A DNA stretch of 64,000 bases from Cordilura impudica (lineage: Eukaryota; Arthropoda; Insecta; Diptera; Scathophagidae). Location of the stretch: positions 190,960,575 through 191,024,574 of the forward strand of contig OY821521.1 of assembly GCA_963682025.1 (NCBI GenBank), in the 5' to 3' direction. Each line of letters starts with the position of its first letter. Position 1 is the stretch's first letter. The position numbers and the translations under genes were made by a program. This document shows, piece after piece, positions 1 to 11,174 of this stretch. The notes beneath the pieces are model-generated. The model had not been told where the DNA came from and searched no databases. It saw nothing but the letters and a program-made list of their open reading frames with translations.

Positions 1-760
1 ACTTTTGTATGGGAAGAGTCTGATCTTTTTGGAGTAGTAGTTCGTCCGAGCCACAATTTTGGACAGATTACTTTGAAATTTCGTGTACATAATGTACTCA
101 TATTTTCAACTTTAAAAAGCATAAATTTGTACCATGTGTGCATTAAATATTTTTTGTAAATCGATGTCAAACTTGCATGAAGTGAGGTTTTTCATATACT
201 TGTATGGAAAGTGGTCGAGCTTTTTCGAGTAGTAGTTCATCAACAGCACAATTATTGTTGGAATATTTTGAAATTTTAAGAAGATTATCTCGATATATTT
301 CTAAATAAAAATAGTAAAAATTTTTAGCAAGTCGTGATGGAAATTCTTTTTGAAAGATACATCAAACTTGAAATAAGAGCATATTTTCACAAATTTTCGA
401 GTAGTTTTTCGCCCAGAGCACAATTTTAATCGGAATGACTTAATTTTTTATATAATTCATCTGTGAATAAGGTCATTACGGGCAGCGAAGAAAAATATTT
501 TTTTTTTTTACTTTCTTTTTCTTTGTCGAGTAGTAGTTGCTCCAAGCTTCAATTTTTGGCGAAATGCTTTGAAACTTGAAGGAAGTGTTCTCTTTATATA
601 CACAGCTCTAAAATGAATATAATTTTGTATTACGTCATTGTGGAAAATTTTCTGGAAAATTTCATCAAACTTCAAATAAGAGGATATTTTCACACATTTG
701 TATAGAAAGTGGCCAATATCAGTCGAGCAGCTCGAGTAGCTCGAAGCTCGAGTAATGGAG
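1..760. repeat. Decayed tandem repeat, core GAGTAGTAGTTC
   Basis: At least four diverged units begin with a GAGTAGTAGTT-like core near 32, 227, 399 and 528, so spacing shrinks from about 195 to 130 bp. Each core is followed by an 'AGCACAATTTT...GAAATTT' segment and preceded by 'TTCACA..TTTGTATRGAAAGTGG'. A fifth partial unit ends near 720 in a run of CTCGAG words. No coding potential is visible. Confidence 0.6.
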
Positions 761-769
761 GGCTCTGGT

Positions 770-1998
770 TATAATTATTCATAAAATGCCTTGGAAATAA
801 ATTATGCAGCAAGGTTTTCCTGCGTCCGTCTATCATAATCTTTTTCTCTTCTTTTTTGGCCGGATTTGATGCCTAACCGTTTAAAGTCGAGTTATTGATT
901 TTCGTATATCTTCTTAAGATATAGAGCCATTAATGTATTAATCCATTGAGGACCAATTTAAGATTTTCTGGTTATTTAAAGCTTAGTAATTCCTTTTAAT
1001 ATATCTTAGCTATTAATGATCGGATCGAAACATTACATATATCGCTGGGAAGTTGATGGAAGTGGCCAAGCCATGAAATTAATAAATATATTAGGCCAAT
1101 AAGGATATTGCTTAGTTACACACGATTTGTATAGTAAAGAATATATATATATATATTTTTTTTTTTGATTTATTAAGTTTTTTGTGAAAGTGATAAACCA
1201 AATCTGGTTTTAGGTAGGTACCTATCATACTAAGAGAATTTTACGTAAAAATTAAAAACATCAAATTATTATTATGTAAGAATCTATGATTATTTAGTAA
1301 AATGCTGTTATAATTATTCACAAAATGCTTTGGGAAAAAATTATGAAGCAAGTTTTTCTATACGTCCGTCTAATCCTAATCTTTTTTTCTTTTTTTTTTG
1401 TCGGACTTGTTTCGCAAGCCTCTAAAGTCGAGTTATTGATTCTTAAGATATAAAGTGGATCAAAAGCCCATTTAGCATTGGAAAGTTTGTGGAAGTGGCC
1501 ATTAATATATTAATCCATTGAGGACCAATTTAAGATTTTCTGGTTATTTAAAGGTTAGAAATTCCTTATAATATATATATATCTTAGTTATTTATGATCG
1601 GATCGAAACATTACATATATCGGTGGAAAGTTGATAGAAGTGGCAGTGTCATGAAATGAATAAATATATTAACCCATTAATGATCAATATAAGATTTTAC
1701 GGTTATTTAAAGGTAAGATGTTATTTTTTACATAATTTCGCTAGTTGTGAAGGGATGGCAGCATTCATATACTGTAGAAAAGCTTATAAAAGTGACCTTG
1801 TCAGGCAAGAACCGCAGAAATATAATTAACCACTAAGGACCAATTTAAAAAGTACCGGCTTTTTTAGGTTAGAAATAATTTTTAATATCTCTTCGCAATT
1901 TATGATCGGATCGAAAGATTATATTAACCGTTGGAAAGCTTATAAAAGTGAACTTGCCATAAACCGTAAAAAACCGCTAAGGTCAAATTTAAGATTTT
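770..1998. repeat. Decayed tandem array, GATCGGATCGAAACATTA units (left part)
   Basis: Units of roughly 140-300 bp share the order GATCGGATCGAAA, then CGTTGGAAAGCTTATAAAAGTGGC, then ATTAACCCATTGAGGACC, then AATTTAAGATTTTCTGG, then TTATTTAAAGGTTAG. Anchors lie near 1019, 1597 and 1904. A longer block starting near 770 recurs near 1311. The array resumes at 3621, so the LINE between split it. Confidence 0.65.
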
Positions 1999-2019
1999 TG
2001 TACTTACAAGATACAAGTG

Positions 2020-3620
2020 CCACTAACGTTGGTTTTTCTTTTCGAAATGTTAATGAATTTGAGTTTTGGAGTGCAATGAGGAGGAATTAATTAAATTGCA
2101 TTGGTCCAGATGGCTTGTCCATTTTACATATATTTTAAATTCTATTATAACAACGTCTTTATACCCAAGTAGTTGGAAAAATGCAAGAGTTGTACCGGTC
2201 CCGAAGGTTAAAAATTCTTGAAATATTGATGAGTACTCAATTGGAGGAATACCTGGCAAATGAGAGATTACTTGCAGACAATCAATCAGGTTTTAGGAGA
2301 AAACATAATACAACAAATCTTGTATTGAATATCATAGAGAAGGTAAGGGCAGCGGTTGATCAGAAAAAACTAGCGTCAATAGTTAGTCTGGATTTTATTA
2401 GGGCGTTTGAATCTATTTCACACGAAGTGTTGCTCAATAAATTTTTTACGTTGTATGGTTTTTCAACATCAGCATGTCACAGAATATTAATGCTGAACAA
2501 TAAAGTTCAACTACCCGATGTGTTTATCGAGGCGTTCCGCAAGAATCTATATTAGGACCTAAATTGTTTTTATTATATATTAATGATGTTTTAAACCAGT
2601 TATCAGCTTCGAAAGGTTATCTCTATGCCGATGATTTGCAACTTGTTGCCATTTCGGATTCGGAATATGAGCTCGATTATGTAATAAATAGCGAAATGCA
2701 AGAAATAGACCGTTGGTGTGCTAACAATTATATTTTATTAAATATTTTAGTAACTGATGAAATCATTGATTTTGTTTCGTATTTTAAAGTTTTAGGTATG
2801 TATATATGTTGATAACCAACTTTCTTTTTTTCACCACATTTATTTTGTAGTTACTAAAATAATAATTTCCTTAAAAATTTATAGTTCACGTTATATATTA
2901 CCGATTAAAATAAGAAAACAAATTGCTCACGCTCATCTTATGCCGATTATAATGTATGGGTTGCAAATATTTTCAGGTACAAGCGCTACTAATTTTAAAA
3001 AAGATAAAGAAAGGGTGTTTTAACAGAATTATTCGGTACGTGTATCACCTTCGTCCTCGTGACCATGTATCCGAACATGTTTTTGATTTTTTAGGATGTA
3101 GTTTCGACGACTTTATTAATGTAAGGTTGCTCACGCTATTTTATAAAACATATAAATTTGGCTTCCCAGCTTACCTAGCATCGAAATTCACATTTGCAAG
3201 CTCATCACGAACTTGTGCTCTTATTTGTTTCCGATTCAGTATAACCATAATGCAAAGATCTTTTATGATATGAGTTAATCGTTTATGGAACAGCGTAAAA
3301 CCATATAGTGTTCGCAATTTTTCTTTATCTGTACAATTCTTCGTAAAATAGATTAAAGGTCTTATATAAACAATTCTAAAGTAGACGTTGTTGATGCCCC
3401 ATTTCTGACATACAATTTTAAAATCTTTACCCATATTCGTGTTTTAGGGATGCAATTTAAAAATAATATTAAGTCAGTAAATCAATTATTTATGTTATAT
3501 CGAATTAAGTTACATATCAAGTATTTTACAAATTTCTGCTGTGTTATATTAACTTTGTAATCAGTTTTGGCCTAACAAAGGCTTTTTGATTATATGTAAA
3601 TAAATGAAATGAAATGAAAT
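2020..3620 (+). pseudogene. Non-LTR retrotransposon reverse transcriptase remnant
   Basis: This is a decayed LINE polymerase. Reading across frames one sees IGPDGLS near 2100, SWKNARVVPVPK near 2170-2210, then NQSGFRRKHNTT and SLDFIRAFESISHEVL (2280-2430). GVPQESILGPKLFLLYIND (about 2530-2590) and the catalytic YADD box at 2624-2635 follow. A C-terminal stretch runs at 2956-3273. The pieces lie in three frames with a stop at 2217-2219, and part of the early RT domain is missing between PVPK and the NQSGF box. The 3' end is a TAAATGAAATGAAATGAAAT tail near 3601-3620. The endonuclease and ORF1 are absent, as in 5'-truncated LINEs. The clade is uncertain; CR1/L2/Daphne-like is a guess. The fragment interrupts a tandem array. 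Confidence 0.85.
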
Positions 3621-4125
3621 TATTTTTAATATAGCTTCGCAATATATGTTTAGATCGAAACGTTATATATATCGTTGAAAAGCTTATAAAAGTGGCCGTA
3701 CCATGCACTGCACACATATATTTATCAATAGAGGACCAATTTACGATTTAGCGGATTTTTAATGCTCAGAAATTAGTAATTTATGCTCGGATCGAAACAT
3801 TATATTTATTGATGGAAGGGTTGATGGCCGTGGTTTAAACTGAATAAATATATTAAACCACTGAGGTCAAATTTAGGATTTGCCGGTTTCTTTAAGGTTA
3901 ATAATTATTCTCTTTATGTCTTTGCAATTTATGATCGGCTCGAAACATTATATATAACGTTAAAAAGATTATAGAAGTGGACGTGCCGTGAACTGCATAA
4001 ATATAACAATACATTGAGAAGAACCAATTTAAGCTTATCCGGTTATTTAAAGGTTTGAATTTGATGTTGACATATGTTAGACATTTATGATCGCATCAAA
4101 ACATTATATAAATCGTTGGAAAGGA
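3621..4125. repeat. Decayed tandem array, GATCGGATCGAAACATTA units (right part)
   Basis: The array seen before the LINE continues here with anchors near 3650, 3786, 3931 and 4088, a period of about 140-155 bp. The first bases after the LINE tail (ATTATTTTTAATATAGCTTCG) fit the unit a short distance downstream of where the left part breaks off. Confidence 0.65.
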
Positions 4126-4199
4126 CATGAGGTAACCATACGAGGGCAGCAGTAGTTTGAAAAGATTATTTTTGTAAAAACCAAAGACGCTACACAGTG

Positions 4200-4625
4200 G
4201 GATCGCTTCATACATTTCTTGGCAAAAAGTATAAGGAGAGCTCGTATGAGATTGAAATTTGGCCCAGAGCCTTCTATCAACTCAATTATAAAAAATTTAA
4301 AGTTTCATCAAAATTGACCGCGCCCATCGCCTCCGCTCATATAACCCGAAAAGATTTTTTCGTCCCCAAATATTTACTTCTTTACAAAAATTCATGAAAC
4401 TTGGCACAAGTGTTATGTATTTGAGATGTCTGGAGTTTCATGGAAATTAGCCACGCCCATCGCCTACAGCTCATATACACGAAAATTAATTCTTTGACCC
4501 GAATTTTTGTTTCTTCATTAAAAGTACTGTAGCTTGACTCAAGTTATCAATATTATGAAAGAAAGATGTTTGCTAAGTGTTACAGAAATATGCCTCGCCC
4601 TCCTCCCATATAATCAAAAAAAAAA
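4200..4625. repeat. Degenerate tandem repeat with GCCCATCGCCT core
   Basis: Three diverged units of about 130-147 bp share 'TTTCATGGAAATTRGCCACGCCCATCGCCT..GCTCATATAACCCGAAAA', with cores near 4303, 4431 and 4578. The open frame at 4197-4397 lies in this repeat and has no recognisable homology. Confidence 0.5.
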
Positions 4626-5110
4626 GTTTTTTTATTTAAAAATTTTGTTTTTGAAACAAACTTAATAAGTTTTGTAATTCGGCTTATAAGCTATAAGTAA
4701 CAATATTTTTCCATAAAAAAAACTAGCTGAAACAAGATAAACGATAAAATGATTCATATACATTTTTACGTGTACTCATATATAGACTTCTATCATTTTT
4801 TAAATGACGTCATCTAGTTCCAAAGCATGTTTATGAGGTTGACGTTTTATGTTAGTAATGTAAGGATCTGACGCAGGCGATGGAAAACATCAGTATTTGT
4901 GGGCCTATCACATCACATAGACCTAAAAGTATTCACCACTTTATATCGTGTTTCTTTGAATTACTGAAATTAAACTTCGTGTGATTTTTTTTATAAAATT
5001 TATAGCTTTAATTAACAGTTAACAATATTATCCGAATTCTATTTATTAAATCAAAGGAATACACTCCCTAATTTTTTTGCAACCAGAACACAAAGGTCGA
5101 TAAAGCTCAA
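4626..5110. other. Unassigned AT-rich DNA
   Basis: I see no open frame of note, no tandem period and no terminal repeats between the degenerate repeat and the piggyBac-like element. Confidence 0.5.
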
Positions 5111-5252
5111 ATAACCCATTATTTGCAAGGCCAGCTTTGGATTTTAAGATATTTTTAAATAAAAATTACCGAAAACGAGTTTTTCTATTAAACTCGATGA
5201 AACCACTATTTAGAATTTAAGAAAAATAATTCGGTTAATTTTTTTTATTTAA

Positions 5253-6147
5253 CCCTTCAGTGCTCCTGGGATCAAAATAATCCATTGTGATATATGTATC
5301 TTTGCTGCAATTATCTGCTTATTGCTCGAGAATATAAACTGAAACCACTTTTAACCAATTTTGTTAAAAAATTATTTTATGTATAAAAACTATCTATATT
5401 TTTCTAAATAAAATAAGAAGACCCACAAATGGGTCATAATCAAAAGAATATGAAGCCTATAATACTAATAGGCTAGGCTATTTCTTGTGACTGATGTTTT
5501 GTTCTACCGTTTTATCCAGATTTTGACCAAACGTATATTATTGGAAAGGAATTCCTTTTTAGCCGATTTGCAGATTTACAGATTTTTAAATTTGTTCCTT
5601 TATTTTGAGTAAATTGCATAAAATTATACAATGCTATGTGTGTGTTTATTAAATTTGTTAATGTGTTTGTAATAAAAATTATTTTGTTTTTTGTGTTGAT
5701 TTGTGAATTGGCTATAATTGATTGGCATACTTTTAGGATCTTTATTTAATGAAAAAAATAAAAATTCATAGAATTTGCGCTCGAATTTCGAGGGCTGAAT
5801 CTGCTAGTATAAAATTAACTATATTTATGTTGGTGTATTTAAGGACACTGTGTAGCGTCTTCTGTAATAACTTACGACTTGCAATAAGTATTGCTTTTCT
5901 TTAATTTTATATTATTATATTAATTTTCTATTTCATATTCTTTTGAATAGATAGTCCTTTATTAGCTTTGGGTCATTTGTGGGTCTTCTTATTTGATTTA
6001 GAAATATATAGATAGTTTTTACACATAAAATATTTTTATAACAAAATTGGTTAAAAGTTGTTTTAATTTATATTCGCGAGCAACAGGCAGATAATTGCAC
6101 CAAAGATATATTACAATGGATTATTTTGATCCAGGAGCACTGAAGGT
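5253..6147. mobile_element. Second piggyBac-like element nested at the palindrome centre
   Basis: A second pair of TTAA-flanked inverted ends begins CCCTTCAGTGCTCCTGGATC at 5253. It ends as the reverse complement at about 6147, where the flank reads GGTTTAAA and one G of GGG appears lost. Its arms run inward to about 5454 and 5932, including AGAAGACCCACAAATG and a matching TTCATATTCTTTTGAATA end. Its centre holds a Helitron. No transposase is present. Confidence 0.65.
5456..5812 (+). mobile_element. Non-autonomous Helitron, copy H1
   Basis: The copy starts CTATAATACTAATAGGCTAG and ends with the hairpin TCGAATTTCGA followed about 12 nt later by GCTAG and a T. A 3' hairpin just before CTAG and no target duplication is the Helitron pattern. 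Internal landmarks shared by all copies are GACCAAACGTATATTATTTG, GAGTAAATTGCAT and AATTGGCTATAATTGATT. It carries no gene. It sits inside the inner piggyBac-like element and is therefore younger. Confidence 0.8.
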
Positions 6148-6288
6148 TTAAATAAATAAAAAACAACCGAATTATTTTCCTTAAATTCTAAATAGTGGTT
6201 TCATCGAGTTTAATAGAAAAACTCGTTTTCGGTCATTTATTAAAAATATCATAAAATCCAAAGCTGGCCTTGGCAAATAATGGGTTAA

Positions 6289-7090
6289 CGTTCTCGGATT
6301 TATCCCAAATTTTAGGAACGGAAGTTCTACACATTTGGTTATTATATGTACTTTAGGCATCTAAAAATTCAATAGCACTTACAAAATATTTGAATTTTTT
6401 GAATAATTGTTTTTAATTAGCTTGGGGTCATATGTGACCCCAATTCCAAAAGGGTTAATGGGGTCATATTATTTTTTTCTGAAACCCTAGGCTATTAAGA
6501 TAAAATAAAACATTCAAAAGTAGAAAAGTGATGCATTTTTGATACAAAGTATTTGAAAATAGTACATTTAGAGAATATTTTACAAAAATCCCATTTTTCT
6601 CGAAATCCGCAACATTAAAATCCTTGTCAAAAAGATTCTGGCAAAGGGATTTACTTAAAAATTCACACAGTTAATCTGTAACATGTAGTTAACAAAACCT
6701 TAAAGTGCCATATCCATTTTTTTTAAATTTTGTTTAAGAAAATTTTTTTTAAACTTGAAAAAGGAAAAAATGTCACATCTTCGGTCTCAATGCGCAATAG
6801 GTTAAAAACGTGGTAATAAAACAATACTTCATATTTGATTACTTTTAAGTATAGAGACAAAAAAAAATTATGGCTTTAAGCAATTTCACAAAGTTGAAAA
6901 AAATGCTATCAAATTTCGTGACCTAGTTTTTTTTAGCACAAAAGTGGTCTGGGGCATTGGCTATTTCTTGGCGAGTTTTTATTGGATTTTTAATATTTGT
7001 AGCTTTCTGAAAAGATAATTTAATACTGTTCTTACAACTAGTCGGAAAAATTTAACTATAGAAGGAAATTTGCGTAAAATATCAAAAAAG
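6289..7090. other. Unassigned DNA with an isolated piggyBac-like end
   Basis: Just right of the palindrome, 6425-6457 contains a GGGGTCATATGTGACCCC palindrome and then CCAAAAGGGTTAA, which in reverse reads like another TTAA-CCC terminus. I could not find its partner. The remainder shows no coding or tandem structure. Confidence 0.4.
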
Positions 7091-7484
7091 TCATATTTTG
7101 CCCATATAAACACACTTGAAATTTTCAATCGATTTCCGGCGCGACTTTTCTTTATCCGATTGTCCCCAAACTTCACATTTATTAGTTTTATATTGAAAGG
7201 TAATAAACTGGACCCCGGCTATCCCCAAAATCGTAATTTGAAAAATGTCCATATAACGTAGGACCACTCCAATATGTATGCTCAGACATGCATGTATGAA
7301 GTGAAAGGTAAACATATGCAAATCTGGGGCAGCATATACAACGGAAGCATCCTGAACTATACAAGAAAGCTCAAAATCAATCGTCAACATCTAAATTCAG
7401 TCAGATCACTAATAAAAGACCAGGAGTATAGGAAAATACACTTGAAAGGTATTTAAATGTTATCAAGTTAAAAACGTGTAAAAA

Positions 7485-7610
7485 ATTTCATTGATTCATG
7501 CGTAAAATTAGTAACCGTTAATGGCCGTCCTTTCACATTCATTGAAGATTCTGGCATGAAAGAAATAATCGATCCGATTGCACTAAAAGTATCACTTAAT
7601 TAATAGTCAT
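7485..7610 (+). pseudogene. hAT-type transposase fragment
   Basis: One frame reads CVKLVTVNGRPFTFIEDSGM and then KEIIDPIALKV before a stop. This matches the conserved 'LVTxNGRPFxxxEDSGF' block of hAT transposases, a family recalled from general knowledge and not searched. Only this block is clear. Charged but unrecognised stretches at 7274-7456 and 7800-7930 may belong to the same dead element. It is distinct from the hAT near 24 kb, where a different segment of the protein is preserved. Confidence 0.6.
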
Positions 7611-8068
7611 AATAATATTGTCTTGGTCGATCTATTGTAGGGATAAATATTCAATATATTTTTGAGGGAAAAATAAAACGACGAACTTTGAACATGCATG
7701 AGGGTCAAAATCGTTAGACAGGAGCCTACATAAGAAAGTCTTATTACCAACATTCTTAATTGTTACGACATCAAATTGCAGCAAGTATATTCAATTACAT
7801 CACAAAACAGAAAAACAAATGATCAAAGCTGCTGAATTACTAAAAGACGAGTATGAAAACTTTGACATGGAAAATGATATTCAAGTAGAAGGAGCACAAA
7901 ACATTAGCACATTCACACCCAAATATTATTAATTTCAGATGTGTTGCCTGTAGTTTACAGTTGGCAGTGCTCGACACTATACCTAGTCCTTCTTTTAATA
8001 AAATACTTGATACTTAAAATAGCGAATAATGAATATTTCTTCTTTAGGTAAGAAGCTAAGCTTGAAAC

Positions 8069-8848
8069 AAGCAAGAAAATTATAGTCGGTCTAGACCGAC
8101 TATATGATACCCTATACCATGGTTTAGAGACCCTATCTTTCGGTCCAACTACTTCGATATAGAAAATAAGCATAAACCAAATTTGAGTGGGATTTTTATT
8201 AATTTTTTTGGCTGCAGATATGAAAAAGTTCATATCGGATGCTATATATATAAAGGGACTAGGTCCAAAAATGGACCGATCTTGATCATGTTTGGTAAAG
8301 TCTCTTGTATTTTGCAAAAATATGTACAAACAAAATTTGAGAAGAATCAGTGCAATATTTTTGTTTTTTAATAGATTTAAGTGAAGATCGGGAAGCAGCT
8401 CTATATGGGGTCAAAGGGATCATTTTTGGACTACTCATTAGTGGATGTAATGAACGCATACAAACCCAATTTGAGTAAGATCTATATGACAATTTGGATC
8501 TTATGGCAATTTATGTCGATTTCATATGGGTAATTTGTATGGGGGCTAGGTCTGAACATGGACCGATTCTCACCAATTTCAATAGCGTTCATCCCATGGC
8601 CGATAAAAGCTTACATACCAAATTTCATCAAAATATATTCATATTTGCGACCTGCAGTTTGATTACAAGCTTTACATGGACACACAGACGGACGGACGGA
8701 CGGACGGACATTGTTAAATCAACTCAGAAAGTGATTCTGTTTCGATCGGTATAATTAAAGATGGGTCTAGGTCAAATATTTTTGGTTGTTACAAACAGCA
8801 GCACAAAGTCATTATACCCAAACCACATAGTGGTATAGGGTATAAAAA
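8069..8848 (-). mobile_element. Family B mini-me-like repeat, copy B1
   Basis: This is a full-length copy (~780 bp). The left side has CAAGCAAGAAAATTA, a 24-bp near-perfect palindrome centred on GGTCTAGACC near 8082-8105, then ATACCCTATACCATG. The right side has TGGTATAGGGTATAAAA. A (GACG)5 tetranucleotide run lies near 8687. Open frames inside it recur with lesions in other copies and are not genes. Hairpin end plus a GTCY run recalls dipteran mini-me/INE-1-type, Helitron-related elements. Confidence 0.7.
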
Positions 8849-9211
8849 CCCGTACTAGACTGGCAAACCAGATTGAATTCCAGCTTTGACATGGTTCTAG
8901 CCTTATAGGAATATAGAAGTTTTTTTTTCGGAATTAATGGATGCTGAATTAATTATGAACGATAGTATTTGGAATATTTGTGAAGAATTCGTATAAAATT
9001 TTTGCACTTGTTAAAAAATTAACGCTGAAACTACAAGAAGAACAGATGAATTTAGGCGATTTTTATTGAATCTGGCTTCGTTTTAAATGAAAGCTAACAA
9101 AAGATTAAAAAACAAAAACATTTTCAAAAGAATTATATTTAAATATTATAAAAAGAGAACACCATTAATCCACTTTTTATTGCAGCAGTATATTTAGATA
9201 TATATGTATTA
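8849..9211. other. Unassigned DNA between family B and mariner
   Basis: This is AT-rich sequence with no recognised repeat. A short uninterrupted frame near 8938-9030 shows no homology I can name. Confidence 0.4.
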
Positions 9212-9213
9212 TA

Positions 9214-10084
9214 CGAGGGCGGTTAATAAGTCTGTGACTTTTTGAACTTCCCTCCTAGTTATATGAAACGCAACATTGCTCCCATCAAGTACCACCTGTT
9301 AATAGACTACTGTAAAATTTTGAGTAAGTTCCGTCATTAACTTTGCGTTTAACAGCTGTTCAAAACATACAACCTCGTGGTTTTTTTAAAAATAGAAAAA
9401 ATGGAATTTCGAGTGCTCATTAAACATTATCAAATAAAGGAAAAGCTTGATAAAATACTATGGGGACTCTGCACCATCGATTTCAATGGTAAAAAATTGG
9501 TTCACTGACTTTCGTTGTGGTCGCACAAATACAAATGACGCTGAACGTTCTGGACGGCCAATTGAGGTCAATACATCCGAAAATGTCGAAAAAAAATCCA
9601 CGATATGGTGTTGACCGATAGAACAGTAAAAGTGCCTGAGATTGTTGATGCCATAGGCATTTCATATGGCACTGTGGTTCGATTTTAAATGATCAGTTGG
9701 GTTTAAGAAAGCTGTCTGCAAGATGGGTGCTGCGTTTGACCATAAACGTAATCGTGTGACAATTTCAAAATTCCATGAATTGGGCTACGAATTGTTACCT
9801 CATCCGCCATATTCTCCGGATTTAGCCCCCAGCGACTATTTCCTCTTTCCAAACGTAAAGAAATGGCTCTGGAAAGAGATCTAGCTCAACGATGAAATTA
9901 TTGATCAAAAATGCCTATTTCATGGACCTCGAAAAATCCTATTTTTTGGAAGGGATACAAAAATTGGAGAAACGTTGGACTAAGTGTATTGAGCTAAAAG
10001 GAGATTATGTTGAAAAATAATATTTTTTTGCAAAAAAAAACTGTGTTTCATTCAAAAAGTCACGGACTTATTGATCCGCCCTCG
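9214..10084 (+). mobile_element. Internally deleted mariner element
   Basis: Inverted ends CGAGGGCGGTTAATAAGTC and GACTTATTGATCCGCCCTCG are flanked by TA on both sides (9212-9213 and 10085-10086), the mariner target site. At 871 bp it is about 400 bp shorter than a typical 1.3-kb mariner, consistent with the internal deletion in its gene. Confidence 0.9.
9401..10020 (+). pseudogene. mariner transposase, deleted and frameshifted
   Basis: The ATG at 9401 begins MEFRVLIKHY, the usual mariner N-terminus. The helix-turn-helix region follows with VPEIVDAIGISYGTVV near 9635. After KLSARWV the sequence jumps to HELGYELLPHPPYSPDLAPSDYF. The middle of the catalytic domain, including the second Asp block (HDNA-type motif), is therefore gone. 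The last catalytic Asp (PSDY, codon 9834-9836) remains, and the end GDYVEK plus stop at 10020 is typical. Several frameshifts and stops are present, so no active enzyme can be made. Confidence 0.88.
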
Positions 10085-10164
10085 TATGTTGAGATATAAA
10101 GAATATTTTCCCCAAATTTGTTGTTTTCTTTATCAGGTCAGGTTGTTGTAGAACCGCCCTAATA

Positions 10165-10315
10165 AGTATGTCATCTGATATGAACTTTTTCATTTTTGCG
10201 GGACTAAAAAATTAATAACAGTGCCACTCAAATTTGGTTTAGGATTTTTTACTACATCCTATTAGCTGGACTTAGGAATCTTTATCTATACGTATGGTAT
10301 AAGGTATGGTATTGT
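10165..10315 (+). repeat. Family B fragment B12
   Basis: It matches the part of family B next to the hairpin end: TCTGATATGAACTTTTTCAT, then CCACTCAAATTTGGTTTA, then a decayed GTATGGTATAAGGTATGGTA. Hairpin and microsatellite are missing. Confidence 0.6.
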
Positions 10316-10317
10316 TG

Positions 10318-11010
10318 AATAAAAATCGATATGGTTTTGGAAAGACTCTTGTTGATGGTTTTAATGGAGCAACAAATATTTTTTATGCCTTTAGTAAAGC
10401 ACTGGAGTTGTTTGATCGTATATATTTAATTGGAAAAGCTTTCATACAATGGTATTGTTGGTTCTGAACTCAAACTTCACGAAAATTTCTTAAAAAAGCA
10501 ATCGCAATATATTGAAATTAATGGAGAAAACAGTGCAGTAATATCTGTAATTTATGGTGTACCACAGGAGATCGATCAGCTCAGAATAAAGTGTATATAG
10601 TTTAAATCTGACACATAATACTTTGTCGTTGTCGAAATCTTATGCTAAAACTATTTGTCCAATACATGGCTTATATGTAAGGCAACTTCTATACTGCGTC
10701 TACCAATCTGTAAACAATTTTGGACATCGTGCAGTTCAGACACATATGAGTCAAAATAGATCTTTGAATGGCAAGATGTCGGCCAAGCAAATAATTGAAT
10801 ATGCTGGTAAAATGAAATTTAGCAATCTACCAGAAGCCCTAAAAACAAGCAATGGGTTATCAATTTTTAAGAAAACATTATTGAAATACATTTTCAACAA
10901 TTTTATTTTTGGTATTTTCAATATGCATATGTACATGTTCATTAAGTAACATTTTGTGTATATTGTACATGGAGTGAAGACTCCGTGGCCCTGCAATAAA
11001 AAAACCATTT
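10318..11010 (+). pseudogene. LINE reverse transcriptase tail, decayed
   Basis: Pieces in several frames resemble a LINE polymerase. NQYGF-like sequence opens it near 10323, 'SKALELFDRIYLIGKA' follows near 10395, and IEINGENSAVISVIYGVPQ near 10515-10565 matches the segment before the catalytic box. The YxDD box itself is missing. A C-terminal frame at 10623-10949 ends SNGLSIFKKTLLKYIFN, as in C-termini of CR1/L2-like LINEs. The 3' end may be the GGCCCTGCAATAAAAAAACC stretch near 10986. Homology is judged by eye; the clade is uncertain. Confidence 0.6.
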
Positions 11011-11174
11011 TATTGATGTGTATACGCGCAGGGGGGTAAATTTCTATTTCACAATACAATCACAAAAACAGCGTAACATGTGAGCGTAAGAAAAAATGAG
11101 CATAACATGTGAGCGTAAGAAAAAATCGGTGTGACTTATGATTGTATGGGTGAAAAAGTTATGATATGTAATAA

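Larger units (their letters stand above)
5115..6284. mobile_element. Palindromic piggyBac-like element (outer)
   Basis: Both ends read CCCATTATTTGC(C)AAGG inward, next to TTAA on the right (6285-6288) and a decayed ATAA on the left (5111-5114). TTAA target and terminal CCC are piggyBac hallmarks. The outer arms 5115-5248 and 6152-6284 are near-perfect inverted copies of about 134 bp. If the material between them is removed the element is almost entirely palindromic with TTAA at the centre. There is no transposase, so it is a non-autonomous (MITE-type) element. Confidence 0.75.

Noticed and set aside
8183..8371. Recurrent ~60-codon frame (also 44605, 52568 and the antisense at 7955, 12229, 44554, 52517)
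   Set aside because: Repeated because the family B sequence repeats; frames exist on both strands and end at random substitutions.
8494..8754. Recurrent ~80-codon frame (also near 12598, 42457, 44915, 52898)
   Set aside because: It lies in dispersed family B copies, varies with the length of the GACG run, and is broken differently in each copy; no start-to-stop conservation that would suggest selection.
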